Shown: positions 49,501-64,000, counted from the first letter of the stretch. The stretch is DNA of 64,000 nucleotides from Dimorphilus gyrociliatus (GCA_904063045.1 CAJFCJ010000021.1:496001-560000), one strand, 5' to 3'. The notes: generated by a model not told the origin, from the sequence alone. Numbers and translations are program-made.

Positions 49501-52500
49501 TAAAGTTTATTTTAACTATATTTTCTTTTCTCCTTAAAAGGAATGTATTAGCTTGGGAGCCGGTGAGGAAGTTAACATGACATACTATCGATCTATCGTC
49601 TATTATCATTCGAATAATCCTAAATGGAATGAAATTTTTCGGGCAACATTCGACGTTAACGAATTGAAATATTTTAATCAAGAAGACGAAGTTCACGTAT
49701 TATTTCAATTCTTTCATATATCTAGTAAGTTATAATTAATATTAATGAATTATATTTGTTTATTTGCTTGTTTGTTTGTTTGTCTGTTTATTTATTATTT
49801 CTTCTTCGTCTCGTTCGTAAATAGCCGATAATAGAAAGGAAAAAGAATTCTTTGGCTACTCCTATCTACCTTTAACACGTTCGGGAATCATTCGACAAGA
49901 TACCCAGGAGACGTTAAAAGTATTTGGGACGTCTGGCAGATCTAAGGATAATACAGAGTAAATTAAAATATATCCATATCATTTTTAATGTATATTTATA
50001 TCATTCTTTATTAACATTGATATTTACAGTCAAATTGAGAATTTCAAATACTTCAACCCCAAGTCTGATGATTGGCTATTCCAAAATTCTACACCAAAAA
50101 CCTCCAATTCTAGCTTTACAGTCAGTTTTAAATGGGTTTCGACTAAATGGACTCAAAGCAGTAATTACATAACTTTATAAGCTTAACAAAAGAATATTAG
50201 TTAAAGATCTATGCTCTTTTGTAATTCATTTTCATTTCACAGGCGAAGTTGTTCATTTTTTAACATGGGAAAATAATACAAGTAATCTAAAGAGAATAAT
50301 CAAAGAACTTATAGATAAGAACCTTGAACAAGAGATCATTTATGTAAGATATCTAATATAGTAATATTAGATAAATTATTAATTGAATTGAATTGAATAT
50401 TGATAATAATTTTCTAGCACTTGACTGATATTTTGAATGGTTTATTTAAAAATTTAATACCGGAATCGTTCAATTTTTTGGTAAGATATATTAATATATT
50501 GAAAAATATTCTAATTAATTAATGAATATGCATTAGGTTTATATTTTAAAATTAATTAATCATGAAAAATGGACTCATTTCTCCGATATTCTACAAGCAT
50601 ATATAGACAATAACTTTTCGAATATGATTGCTTACGAGTAAGTTAATTTATTCATTCATTCATTCATTCAACTATATTTATCACTTTTTCTAGGCAAATA
50701 TTTGGGACAGTCATAAATCTTTTAGAACAAAAAGTAGCAAAATCTATCGAAAGTATAAGCGGTGTATTTTCGTGGTTAATGAAAATAGCAGTAAGGTCTT
50801 ATACCTTATTCGCCAGCTATAACGAACCATCACCAGAATCATTTATAGAATTGTTAAAGAAATTATTCTCCCGTATACCAGAATTTTTTGATAGTATAAA
50901 TAAAAGTGTTGAATACGAGAGGACTGTCGGTATCGAATTTATGAAAACGATAACGAAATGTTGGAGCATATTTATGAAGTCTGTTACAGTTGAAGAATAT
51001 AAAGAGGACTTTGCAACGGAACTAGCACAAATATATTCGTCATTATTCGAAATGGTCCCAAAATCAGCATCAAAAATGGAAGTACATAAAGAATGGGATC
51101 CTGCGAAAGCAGACTGCATTTGTATTTTAATTAGTGAAAAGGAATTTGATTTATATCATAAAGTTCGAGAAGTTTTCATTACGTTAGCTAATTCCTACGT
51201 CAATACTGCATACTACAATTGCAGTAGCAAGACATTCAGATATCATACTATATATATGCTTGGCAAATTCTTGAAAAATCTCTTTAATTTGAAAATGCAG
51301 CATGTATGCTTGCAACAAGAAGTCTACTTGCTAATAACTCAAGTTTTAAGTACTTTAATCGCTTTCACATCAACAACATCTGAGAATAGAAGAAATTCAA
51401 ATTATAGAGAAGTTAATTCAATATCGAGATATAGCAAAGCAACAATATCAAATTTCGATTCAGTGGTTTGTAGAGAAAGCAAAGAAAGTCATTAAATATA
51501 AATTTCGAATAACCTTCCTCTTTTTTTTCTTAACTAAAGGATTCTAAAAAGTCAGAAGGACCAGCACCGGAAACAGTATATTCCTGCATGGCAACTATCT
51601 TTCTTTTAATGGACAATAATCATTACGAAACGTTTTCATCTTCCTCACCTCTATTTATTTTATTAACTAAAATCGAAGCTCTCTTTGATAAATGGTTCGA
51701 TATAAAAAATACTTGGGCATCTTTAAAACGTTCATTATGCCATGCGTATTTAACTGCCCTTACAAATTTATTTGAAGTTATAGCCATGACCGACTCTACA
51801 CAGGTTAGTTAAGTAGTTAAGTTCGAAAAACATGAAAGAAAGAATGAAATGCAAAAAGTCGGGAGAATGTCTCTTTAATTTATTTATATGTTTAACTTGC
51901 ACAATTTTAAAGGGAAGATTATATTTATATACTATAATACATAGAATGTGTGTTAGGACTAGCTAACATTAGAAGAGAAGAAAGGACAACGTAAGAGGAT
52001 TGAAAGTTTTATAATAATATTAAAAAGAATCAGAATTCGATGATCTTTAGTTGCTTTGTATGATTAAATATTATATTTATATACTATATACAGTATATAA
52101 AATGAAAATACTATATATATATACAGTATATATATATAAATTTAACGCTCTTTTCTTATTACACACCTTACTTCCATTTCTATTAGTTTTAAAAGCATTT
52201 ATTTTGGTTGACTAGGTGTAACAATTACTTTTTTATATATATAAATTTATACATATATAAGTTATATGTATATTTATATTAATACCATACTTATAGTTAT
52301 AATTAATTATTACCTATGGTGGTGTTGTTTTTTTTGGTCTTTCCTTCTAAAAGCTTTTATATTTTTGTGTTGCTAGCTAAGTGACAATATTATATGTACA
52401 TGCTTTTCCCTCTCTCTTCTCTTCAACAGATCTTCGTGAAATTTTCTTGTATTACTTTAAAATTAACTTCGAGCGACTTCCTACAACTTGAACAGCTATC

Positions 52501-55500
52501 CGAAAGGAAAAGAACATTTATCATACAAAGATACGGTGATATGAGAGAGAAAAGCTTTCAGCTATTTTTAAAATTATGGCAAAAACACGACAGTGTTAAA
52601 GATTCAATGAGTTCAATTGTACTTAAGCCTATTATAGAGACGTCGTTAAATGAAAGATTTACGAATAGGATTGTATCTTGCTTTCTCGATTTTATGAAAA
52701 TGGAAAAAAAGAGAGGTTCAAAAGATTTCGATAAAGTAAGAAAGATTGTTTTTAGAAAATAATGAATATTGAAAGGGGGAAATAGTATTGGAAACCGTTT
52801 GGGAGAATAGTAATTTTAATGAAATTTACGTAAGACAGTGAATTCTTTTTTTATTCTATTGTTGGAATAACTAGTTATTTAGAGGAGAAACGAGTAAATT
52901 ATTTATTTAGATGTGGTCAATTCCCAGGGCAGTTTATAATTTTCCCCCTTTTATATTTCCTCTTTAGCTCTCTTTTGTTCTTATTAATATGCATATTTAT
53001 CATCCTCTCTTTTACCCTTGTTTTATTTTTACCACAGTTATTTAGCTCTTTCAAAATTATACTGGATGAATTGATACAATCTAATCCGTCCATAAAGAGT
53101 GACTGCTGGAACAGATTGCCACAAACGTAAGTAAGAGAGCGGTTGAAACGTTTTACCATAGCAACTATGGCGAGTCGGAAGGGAAGGGAAAGAAAAAAAT
53201 CATTAGCAAAATCGACGCCATGCCGCGCTAGTCGACGCCTTACGGTCGAACGCGGAACGATTGTGAAATAATAGGGAAAGAGGGCGGGTAAAGTGAGACA
53301 GAGAGATCGAGAGAACGAGCGGGAATAAATATAGTTTTCAACTTTATCCTATATTTCCTCATACTCCCTCTCTCTTATACTTTGTCTCAATGCCGGTAAA
53401 TATACTGACGCGATTAAAATCGCGTAAAAATTTCAGGCTAAGGGAACGTTATAAAGATGATTGGGAGAAAGAAGAAGAGAAATTTGTTCATTCAATCGTC
53501 AAAGTTTTACAATACCTCGTTGATTTACGCGAAGCAAAGCCGGATAAAGATGATGGATTTAGTCTACGCTACTTGACCTGTTCATACAACGCCGTTGTAA
53601 GTAGTCGAATTATTTATATTTTTTCATTTATTTTTGTCATATTCTTTACCGTTCTGTTCGGTTCTCTCCTTTCGTATTTAAATATCGCTTTATTGAATAG
53701 TTTTATGAACGTTTTAAGGCTGTAGTATTGTTCTTACTTGAAAACTAAAACCCAAAAAGACAGCGAAGGAAATTCAAAAGTCTCTTCACATTTCCTTAAG
53801 AATCTCTTTATGCCCAAAGGCATTGGAAGGTTTTTCTCCTTTATTTATTTTCCCTTCTCCCAAAGACGAACTATTACTATATTTGTACACGAAAAGATTA
53901 AGAATGTTGATGATTTTCTTTTTCTTTTCCCCTATTGCTCTATATCTGTCTATTACAAACACTAATACTTTGGTATATGAGAATCTCTTGTTCGTGATGT
54001 ACTAGAAGCTTGCCTCTAAAGGAGAGATAATATAATCCTTCTTGTTTTCAGTACACGAGAAATGTTTCCCTTTCCTCGCCACACAGCATACATATATCCA
54101 TATCTATATATTCTCTCTCTCTATATATATATATATAGAATAGAACAGATACTTAAAAAAAAGCCAGCACACGCTTACAAACAGACAAACAAACCCTTTT
54201 CTTTTTTTTCCTCTTTCCTTCTTACCCCCTTCTGCTCTCTTCTCTCCTTTTTTTTCCTCTCTTTAGTAATTGATTGAGTGAGGTGTCGTAAATATTTTAT
54301 TTAACTCTCACTTTATGAACTCTAGATAGCCTCTCTCTCTCTCTTTATTAGTAATATAAATTGAATATGTTATATTAGATGTTTGTTTGTAAATTGTAAT
54401 ATATATTGGATATGCTTTCAACTTAAAATTGATTAATGACCCTTTTTTTTTCTATTTTCCTTGATTATTTATATAGAATGAATTCAATTTTAACGAAGAT
54501 GCTTATCCCAGAATAATGAGTGATATATACGATTTGCACAAGTGCAGTAAAAATTTCGTTGAAGCTGGGTATACTAAATTAGAATACGCTAAGCATCTAA
54601 GTTTTGATAGTCATCAAGAGAGAAAGGTCAAAGTTTTCAATATGAGCGAAGATATGACTGAAAGTGTTAGAAAAGAGAAACTGTATTCGGATATAATAAG
54701 CGATCTAAATGAAGGATGCGATTGGGAAGAAGCCATTAAACTCTGCAAAGAATTGGTTATCTATTACGAGAGCACTTTTAGGTACAAAGAACTTTCCGCT
54801 ATATTAAAGAGACAATCAGAATTTTATCAAAAGATATACCAGCAAAGGGGAATGAGTGTTTGGGGTGCGAGCTACTACGTTGTAGCTCTCTACGGCAAAC
54901 CTGTACCATCTTACCTCAAAGGAAAATTTTTTATACATAAATTTGATCTGTTTAAAAGTAAGGAAGAGCTTGTCGATTATATAGGTAGTAATTTCTATAG
55001 TCATCGTGGCATGAACATAAATGATCCTTTCGACGAGGACGATTTAAATGGCCGCGACGAGGCAATTATTCGCCATGGAAGTGTGACACCGATACAAGAG
55101 AAGGACGAACTGTTATTCGGTCAAAATGTTCCACCTTTCATTCAAGAATATTATAGATATAATAAAATTCGAACGTTCGCCTACGATCTACCGTTCGAAA
55201 AAGGTCAAAAAATACCAAATAATGAACACTTAAACTGTTATTACGATAGGACATATTATGTAACATGTTGCGAATTTCCGGGTATAATGACATGGTTCCC
55301 AGTTGTTGATCAATGGAAAGAAGAATTAAGCCCTTCCAAAGTAGCTGTCTTCAACTTGAGGAAGCAATTCTTAAAGCTTAGATCCGATTTATTAAAAGCA
55401 AGATGTCAGACAGATATCTCAATTCATAAATCGAGCCTTTATATGACATTAAATGGCACTCTTATGGCAAACGTTAATGGTGGACCCTTAAGATACCTTA

Positions 55501-57737
55501 GCCTATTAAAGCAAGACGACGACGATTCATTAAACGTATCTTTCTTTTCCCTATTCGGAGTGATGAGAGAAGCTCTCGACGAACTATTTCATAGACTAAA
55601 AGTCGAAGAGAATGAATTTAGAGAACGGCAACATATTCAATTCAGCACAGAATATAATAGCATGATGAAAATGCTTGAAGATAAGCTGCACGAATTAGGG
55701 TAAAGATTTTTTTTATGGATATTACTTAAGCCCATTCCCTTTATTAAGATAATCTTTATTTGAAGCAAATTTATTAACATTCCTTTCTGTAAAAGTTTGC
55801 TTACTGGGCCATTTTTTACAAATAGGCAATAAACTATAAATAGTATATCGTAAAAATATATATATGTATATATATATATAGATATTTCTATATTTGATAT
55901 ATGCAATCCATTATAATATTATCAATTATGTAATAATTAATTACTTTTCCAACAGCAAAAAGAGACCTTCACCAAATACACCAATAAAATCGGTAAGTTT
56001 TCATGATTTGGTCTTTCTCACTTGTATTCTATACAACCACTCTCTTTTCCATGAATATATCTTCCTATTTTCTATCTTTTCCTCTTTCTCTTTCTCTCTC
56101 TCTCTCTCTCTCTCCGTCTCATTTTTCTTTCTCGCCGTTTCCTTCTCCCCATTTATCATTTTAAAATATTCTCTCTCTCTCTCTCTCCCTCGCTCTTTTC
56201 TTTATTTCTCTTTATCTTTGCGTGCCTTTTTTTCCAACTTTTATCTTGTATATTTTGCTTTTCTTCTATTTACTATTTATAGATCATTTACTTATTAAAT
56301 TAGCATAATTAATTCAAAGTAATATTGATAAATTGGAGTAAATTCTTTGCAAAATGTAGTTTATTTTTCTATATAATTCTAGGTAGTTTTAAAATCGAAA
56401 ATAGTAGAATGATTAATGAAGGAAAATAAGCGAAAATAAAGAAAAAATGCATCAAGTACAAGCAATTATAATGTGTATTTGTGCGTAGATCTCTCTTTCC
56501 CCTCTATGAAGAAAAGAAACGAAACTAAAGGAAAAGAGAAAGGGAAGAAGAGAGTAGGATAGATAGATAGATTGATAGAAAGCTAGTTTAAAATACAGAT
56601 AGGATTAAAATGAATAGATATCTATTCCTAGAAATAGCCGTATTTCTATGCATAGAACGTAGGAGTTTGTGTAGCTGTATATTTATTAAACAGCTTTGAA
56701 GATGTATTTTCTAAATTCTAAGAAGATGCATTTGTATAAAGTTATATACTGCTTTTAGGGAAAGTATCAAACTGGAGTTATTCTACTGTATACTGTATAT
56801 ATATGTGCTGTATATATTCTATTGACTAGACAATACTTTAAATTCTTTTTAATGATAGCTAAAGAACAAAGAAAGTAGATTTGTTCCTGTTCCATGTAAA
56901 AAAAATTATCAACATTCGGACACCTTCCCACTTCGCCCACATCCCGTTGACAGCTATGTTACAATAAGCGTAAGCGCATACCCATTCCTTTTTTTCTGTC
57001 CCTTGTCCATGATAGTGTTGTAATGTCTATCCTTTTATATATATATATTTCTATTTATCTTACGAAACTTATAGTAATTACTATTACAATTAGCGTTGTT
57101 AATGCATTTTCTTACTTTCATCATTAAATCACGCATGCGCACTATATTAAAAAAATAATAAAGAATAAAAAAAAAGCTCGTTAGTGTAGTAATTAATTAG
57201 TATTTATTTGTAGTACGATCAGTAGAGAAGCGTGTTGTAGTTTACCGCTTATTTTTGCACTTGGATATTTTGAAAGGCACATAATTACAACCTGTTTGTC
57301 ACGTTTTCATAGATTAATATATTGGGATTTGAAATGTACCCATATCGATAGTTTCTTTATACTTTACGTTAATTATTATTCCATACTAATTCATAATTTC
57401 TTCCTATCTAGCCTATAGCCGCTTTGCCAGTAATGAGACAAGGTAGAAGAGGTAATCAAATAACATCCTTTTTATCTTTATTAATATTATTAAAAGCCTT
57501 ATACTTATATTTAATGGAAAATATGAAAGTGTTTATTATTAAAAATAATAATAATAATAATAGTAACGTGTAAGTGGATATTTTAAAATACTCTCTACTG
57601 TATTTATAGAACAAAAGCCCATTCCTGTGAGAAATAGTGACGAAGCTCCTCCTACACTACCTCCAAGACCACCTCCCAGAGAGAGTATGGCACCGCCGAT
57701 TCCTCCAAGGGCATCGTCAATGGCTCAAAATCAGTAA
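46516..57737 (+). CDS. DOCK-family guanine nucleotide exchange factor, DOCK3/4 (DOCK-B) type (1735 aa)
   Basis: Thirty exons: 46516-46552, 46626-46712, 46789-46829, 46903-46967, 47033-47129, 47230-47370, 47630-47976, 48036-48099, 48173-48254, 48428-48475, 48687-48755, 48825-48897, 48985-49067, 49129-49248, 49336-49460, 49541-49724, 49825-49957, 50030-50160, 50243-50343, 50418-50480, 50537-50637, 50694-51462, 51540-51803, 52430-52735, 53038-53126, 53437-53596, 54477-55699, 55956-55992, 57412-57451, 57610-57737; 5,208 nt. N-terminal SH3 (GWCLGYVEG ... KKGIFPENM) fits ELMO-binding DOCK-A/B proteins. The DHR1 lipid-binding C2 domain about 445-640 (LRNDLYIRLEEGKF, SIVYYHSNNPKW, EFFGYSYLPL) resembles DOCK3/4 more than DOCK1. 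An armadillo-like middle and the DHR2 catalytic domain about 1190-1640 follow, with the nucleotide-sensor segment keeping a valine (NVNGGPLRY). The C-terminus is proline-rich (PPTLPPRPPP), a likely SH3 ligand. Such proteins activate Rac or Rap at the membrane. The donor at 51462 (GTGGTT) is weak and is the least certain junction. Confidence 0.93.
53160..53436 (+). promoter_or_regulatory. CpG-rich island and in-frame ATG inside a DOCK intron (possible internal promoter)
   Basis: The end of the intron before the exon at 53437 contains a GC- and CpG-rich patch (about 53160-53320) with a GC box (GGGCGGG, 53282-53288), unlike the surrounding DNA. An ATG at 53390 stays open through the acceptor, in frame with the exon at 53437. 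A transcript starting here would encode 16 new residues followed by the DHR2 catalytic part and tail, about 544 aa. This is inference from sequence only. Confidence 0.3.
55993..57411 (+). other. 1.4-kb DOCK intron with CT-rich microsatellites
   Basis: The largest intron of the gene, between the end of the DHR2 exon set and the proline-rich tail exons. It contains CT runs at about 56091-56115 and 56171-56187 and AT-rich DNA. No exon was recognised; alternative C-terminal exons cannot be excluded. Confidence 0.5.
56091..56115. repeat. (CT)n microsatellite
   Basis: About 12 uninterrupted CT units in the last long DOCK intron; a second, shorter run lies at 56171-56187. Confidence 0.85.
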
Positions 57738-57863
57738 AAATAACTACCCGCTTTTTTTTTGTATCGAACATCACCGTTAGACTGTTGATACCTGTTCTGT
57801 TCTTTTAAATTCCTTGTTATTATATGTCGCAAAAGAACTCTATGTTACTGACAAAATTTTCTA

Positions 57864-57869
57864 AATAAA
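57864..57869 (+). terminator. DOCK polyadenylation signal
   Basis: AATAAA 127 bp after the stop codon, the first good match downstream. Confidence 0.5.
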
Positions 57870-59530
57870 ACAGTATTATAGCGCGCTTTATCTAATTTTA
57901 AATAGAGGTGATAAAGAAGAAATAGAGATAGATTACAGAGCAATTTTTTCATTCAAGAGATTCGAGATCATGTTTATTTCTTTCATCAAATTATCCTGGG
58001 AACAATCAATCAGACAGACACCACACAAAAATAAATGTGAAAACATGATACATATATTTTAATTCGAAAACTCTTAAGCATACTTTTTCGGTTGCGTAGC
58101 ACGAACTTTCATTTTTTCCTGGATAAGGGATTCTTTTTTATCTTTACAAGCTTTAAAAGTTTTTTTGTGTTTCATTAGATAAAAAAAAGAAATGAAGAAG
58201 TTTATTATAATTAATTCTTTTTGTGTTTTTTTTTTCCATTTTTCCATATTCAGAAGAAAAAAATGAAGCTGAAAAAATTCTGTTTTCGTACGATCAGTAG
58301 CGAACCAGGGATATTGTTGTATTGCCACGATTTCATCACTTTTATCCTGCTAAATTTTTTTAAATTTTTTTTTTGCAAGAAATAAAATTTTTGCGTGATT
58401 TTTAAAACAGTTTTCCTCTTTTTAATTGTTTATTTTTTCCTTTTTTTCGAAGGCAAGTAGCCATAATTTTCATTCCTTTTGTTAGTTTGTTTCTTTGTTC
58501 TCAATCTTTTTCACATATTTTTATGAAAATTACGCCTTTTTTCTTCAAAAAAAACAAAAAATCTAACATGAACAAAACTTCGCGTCTACGCCCTCATATA
58601 TTTTATCTTTTTCAGCCATTTTTTTTTTTAATTTTCAACGAAATAAGATTTTCATTAATATTCTCTTTCATCGCCTATACCTTCGCCCTTTATGCAAGCT
58701 TTGGGTTCTTTCCACAACAGCGTACTTGATCAATTATGCTTGTTGTTTTCACGATATCATGGGCCCTTCGCTCCTGAACCGTGTACCCATTTCTTCTTTT
58801 TTTTGTTTCTTATATTCATTATCTTTTAAGTTTAACCTAATCGATTAATTTTATGCTTATTGGCGAATTTTTTAACGACTAAAATAATATTGTTTCAATG
58901 GTATAGAGATCAATACAAAAGATGCATTACCTTAGCCGAGATCTTTTCTGGTGGAAGGGACCAATTTGGTGGTGAAGGAGAAATAAAAACGTTCATATTC
59001 TCTGTAAGAGAAAGCTCTGCTTGGCAAAGCGTCTGATGGCGGCCATTTTGCTATTATAAGCGTCCCGAGAACGATATTTCTATCCTCTTAACTCCACCAC
59101 CATATACGCAATGATCCCTCCGTTTACCGAATAAACGGTACCTGAAACATATAAGGTTGCATTAGATAAAGAAAATTTGCTTAATTAATCAAATTTCATC
59201 ATTAATATAAAGAATATTTACCAGACTAACGGCTACGTGATTGAGAAACGACTACTTCAATCGCTCTGAAGCTTTAACCAATCACCGTTTAGTTTACACC
59301 TTTTTATCATATCCGATTGTTCATTGGTTAGTTGCAAAATGATGTGGAATATATTTTTTACTGTGTATTATATGATATACGATAGGTTTTTATAATAAAA
59401 TATTATAATAATAAACTTTCAAAGTTATGAAAGGGATAATGTTAGTAAAAAAAAAATCCTATGATCTAAAGTTTCTTCGTATCTTCGTATAAAAAAAGAA
59501 ATTACACACAGACAAGAACATTATCAATGC
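57870..59530. other. Convergent DOCK/MCM5 intergenic stretch
   Basis: AT- and T-rich DNA between the 3' ends of DOCK and MCM5. Apart from the weak small-gene candidate and its possible promoter (58074-59340) nothing coding was recognised. A plus-strand frame at 58487-58729 is Phe/Lys low-complexity sequence and is rejected. Confidence 0.5.
58074..58996 (-). CDS. Candidate small membrane protein gene (112 aa), unrecognised
   Basis: Two putative coding exons on the minus strand, 58931-58996 and 58074-58346, joined by a 584-bp intron with good GT and AG borders and phase 0. The frame stays open for 113 codons. It starts MNVFISPSPPNWSLPPEK, includes VAIQQYPWFATDRTK, one possible membrane span (LIIINFFISFFYLM), and ends with a basic stretch (KVRATQPKKYA). 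A possible non-coding first exon ends at a donor at 59222, and an exon from 59141 carries a YY1-like GATGGCGGCCAT near 59035-59046. Two CCAAT boxes (59278-59282 and, on the minus strand, 59332-59336) lie upstream. I do not recognise a family. The low-complexity Phe/Lys-rich middle could be chance AT-rich reading, so confidence is low. Confidence 0.3.
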
Positions 59531-62274
<2,744 letters not shown>

Positions 62275-62590
62275 CTTAGCGTCGTTCAGTCAATTTGGCG
62301 CGTAAAACGATCACGTGACTCGTAGCGAATGATAACTTTAGAATAGGCCCGCGGAAATTTAAAAATATGTTATAAAAACGGTCCTTCTTATTTTGTATAT
62401 ATTTCAGAAAGATAGAATAACAAATTGACTATTATAATTTATTGCAAACAATCAGATGAATATAACAAGAAAATATACGAGATATTTCAACAATATTCAT
62501 CACAGACTTACTTTCGGGGACGGAATTCGCTCAAAAAATTCAACTACAAAATATAAACAAAATAGTAACGTTCTAAAAGATCATTTTTCA
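62275..62590 (-). promoter_or_regulatory. MCM5 promoter with E2F site and E-box; DNAAF9 3' UTR
   Basis: This 316-bp gap separates the DNAAF9 stop from the MCM5 start on the same strand. TTTGGCGCG (62294-62302) matches the E2F consensus 20 bp upstream of the MCM5 ATG, and a palindromic TCACGTGA lies at 62311-62318. A second E2F-like CCGCGGAAA lies near 62349-62357. A minus-strand AATAAA (TTTATT at 62438-62443) about 150 bp after the DNAAF9 stop is its likely polyadenylation signal. E2F control of MCM genes is established in animals; its use here is inferred. Confidence 0.6.
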
Positions 62591-63879
62591 TTAGAATAAA
62601 CCAACGTATTCGGTTTTCTCTTGTTTAAAATTAAATTCCTTTACTTTAAGGTTTACACTTTCTAAATATTCATCAATAAATCCGTCGATATCTGGCCGAT
62701 AGTTGCTTCTTTCACCACTCATAGAAACGTATTGCGATCCGTTATAAAACCATCCATCGGGTAATGGTTCTTTTGATTTTTGGGATTGAATCTTTTCAAT
62801 TTCAGTTGCGGATAGAGAATCTCTTTTCTTTAGATCCCTCAGAAGGGGTTTCTTAGACTTATTTGTCTTTTCCAACCATTCTTTCAAGAACTTTAACTGC
62901 ACATCTCCAACTGTTAAGAATATTAGATATGAAGATCCTTTTCTATTCTGTTTGATGGAATTAAAATATCCTCCGGAAGGACAAACTTCAATTTCATTTA
63001 ATTCACCGGAAGCTAATAAATAAATAAGAGCGAAAATAAAATATCAACAATATATCTTATTCTGTTTTGGAAAAGTGAAAAAAAAAGATAATAATATCTT
63101 TTCTCACCAGAAAATCTAACAAAGCCGTAAATGTACACTATTTTCTGTAAATCGGATATCTTAGTTTGAGATAGAGCTGTTTGGGGACAATAATAAGGAA
63201 AAGGATTAAGACTAATGATTGTGGCAAAATATATAAGAAGATTCTGACCAATAAATCCATTATAGAATAATCTTTCGTCAAAACATCCTTTATTAGATAT
63301 ATTGACTAATTTCTCAGAAAATCCGAGTAGAGATGTTCGATAAGTTTGATAAAAACGGATAAAATGATCTATTTCTTCACCATTTCCCACAGTGAAAACA
63401 GTATCAACGAATTTGTTACCGCTAACAATACCTTCAGGTCCAGTCATAAAGACAGCGTTAGCATTCATTGCTCTTATCATCTTTTGTATTTCCAAGTTTT
63501 TATCTAATGCGTATGAAGATGGTGTTGTCCATATAATTGTTGTTGAAAGTCGAATATTATTTTGTAAATTCGGAGATAATTCCTTTGTTTCTTTATTTGG
63601 AAAAACCGTTGAAGCATTGACGCAAGTGGTAATCGATCCTAAAAATTGTTTAAATTATGTAAATTTACAAACAAAACAAAATAAACAGTAATAAATTAAT
63701 GCATTTTACCAATTTGAATATTTTCGTTCTTTAATTTATTAATAATCTGTAAGAGATTAGCGTTAATTGGAAGGGCTAGTATAGAATTTCCTTTTATGCT
63801 TGTATATTTTTGATAAATTTTATCGTAATTAGTTTGCTCTGGACACCAAAGTTGCTCATCAGCTATCAAAGCTACATCT
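62591..63879 (-). CDS. DNAAF9: DNAAF9 (C20orf194/Shulin) C-terminal portion, gene continues beyond window
   Basis: Three exons visible on the minus strand: 63710-63879, 63108-63638, 62591-63012; 1,123 nt, about 373 residues plus the stop. The 5' part lies past the right edge; 63880-64000 reads as intron. Recognised from conserved stretches: KMIRAMNANAVFMTGPEGIV, and the C-terminal LPDGWFYNGSQYV followed by the helix DGFIDEYLESVN. The protein packages outer-arm dynein in an inactive form for delivery to cilia (Shulin in Tetrahymena). Its presence implies motile cilia. The visible part ends EYVGLF, matching the family's C-terminal end, so the stop is real. Intron phases are 1 and 1. Confidence 0.88.
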
Positions 63880-64000
63880 CTGAAAAAAAAACATTTGTAA
63901 ATTAAATTTATCAGAAAACATAGAAGGGTAGGGAAATTATTTAAAATTCTTAGTATAGGATACACTAATATTATTATATTGAGTATATATTTATCTATAT
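63880..64000 (-). other. Partial DNAAF9 intron at right edge
   Basis: Upstream of the acceptor at 63880-63881 the sequence is AT-rich and shows a polypyrimidine tract on the minus strand. No further exon is visible before the window ends. Confidence 0.5.

Noticed and set aside
58487-58729. 80-codon plus-strand Phe/Lys-rich frame
   Set aside because: T-rich low-complexity translation after the DOCK 3' end, without conserved features.
58984-59048. Frame starting MAAIRRFAKQSF with a good Kozak context on the minus strand
   Set aside because: Stops after 17 codons and no donor lies before the stop; more likely 5' UTR around a YY1-like motif.

Overview
The window is AT-rich animal nuclear DNA. 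Genes are split by many GT-AG introns, mostly 50-90 bp, and genes lie close together. The recognisable set (clathrin heavy chain, an innexin, a DOCK GEF, MCM5, Pirh2/RCHY1, the ciliary dynein factor DNAAF9/Shulin, and very large CUB/sushi/EGF membrane proteins) points to a ciliated invertebrate bilaterian with a compact genome. A meiofaunal spiralian such as a dinophilid annelid would fit, but that is inference; no species can be named from the sequence. All exon models below were read by eye from splice signals, and every complete model keeps an open frame with a total length divisible by three.

Layout, left to right: 1-3156 no gene seen; 3157-4207 (+) unrecognised 238-aa type I membrane protein; 5962-7754 (-) RCHY1/Pirh2-like RING E3; 8259-13981 (+) clathrin heavy chain, divergent from RCHY1; 14745-27233 (-) receptor A, about 4,002 aa in only 7 exons, one of them 7.66 kb; 27543-28751 (-) single-exon innexin; 30063-46054 (+) receptor B, about 3,758 aa in 44 exons; 46516-57737 (+) DOCK3/4-like Rac/Rap GEF in 30 exons; 58074-58996 (-) weak candidate small gene; 59531-62274 (-) MCM5 in 10 exons; 62591-63879 (-) 3' end of DNAAF9, continuing past the right edge.

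The striking part is 14.7-46.1 kb. Receptors A and B are paralogues with the same long domain order: signal peptide, C-type lectin, LDLa, three CUBs, sushi, two EGFs, sushi, HYR, unassigned module, GCC2/GCC3-type Cys-rich repeats, EGF with a PAN-like module nested inside it, EGFs, WxxW (mucin/CILP) module, EGF array, laminin-G/pentraxin-like, HYR, sushi, unassigned module, GCC2/GCC3, SEA-like module, EGF, transmembrane segment, cytoplasmic tail. They are transcribed away from each other with the innexin between them. A has 6 introns and B has 43; the first three introns match in position and phase. Their tails differ completely apart from a short Phe-Tyr-Glu motif: A ends in a Gly/Tyr-rich tail, B carries four Tyr-x-Asn motifs and a proline-rich stretch. 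This looks like a pair of adhesion or recognition receptors beside a gap-junction gene; the function is not known from sequence.
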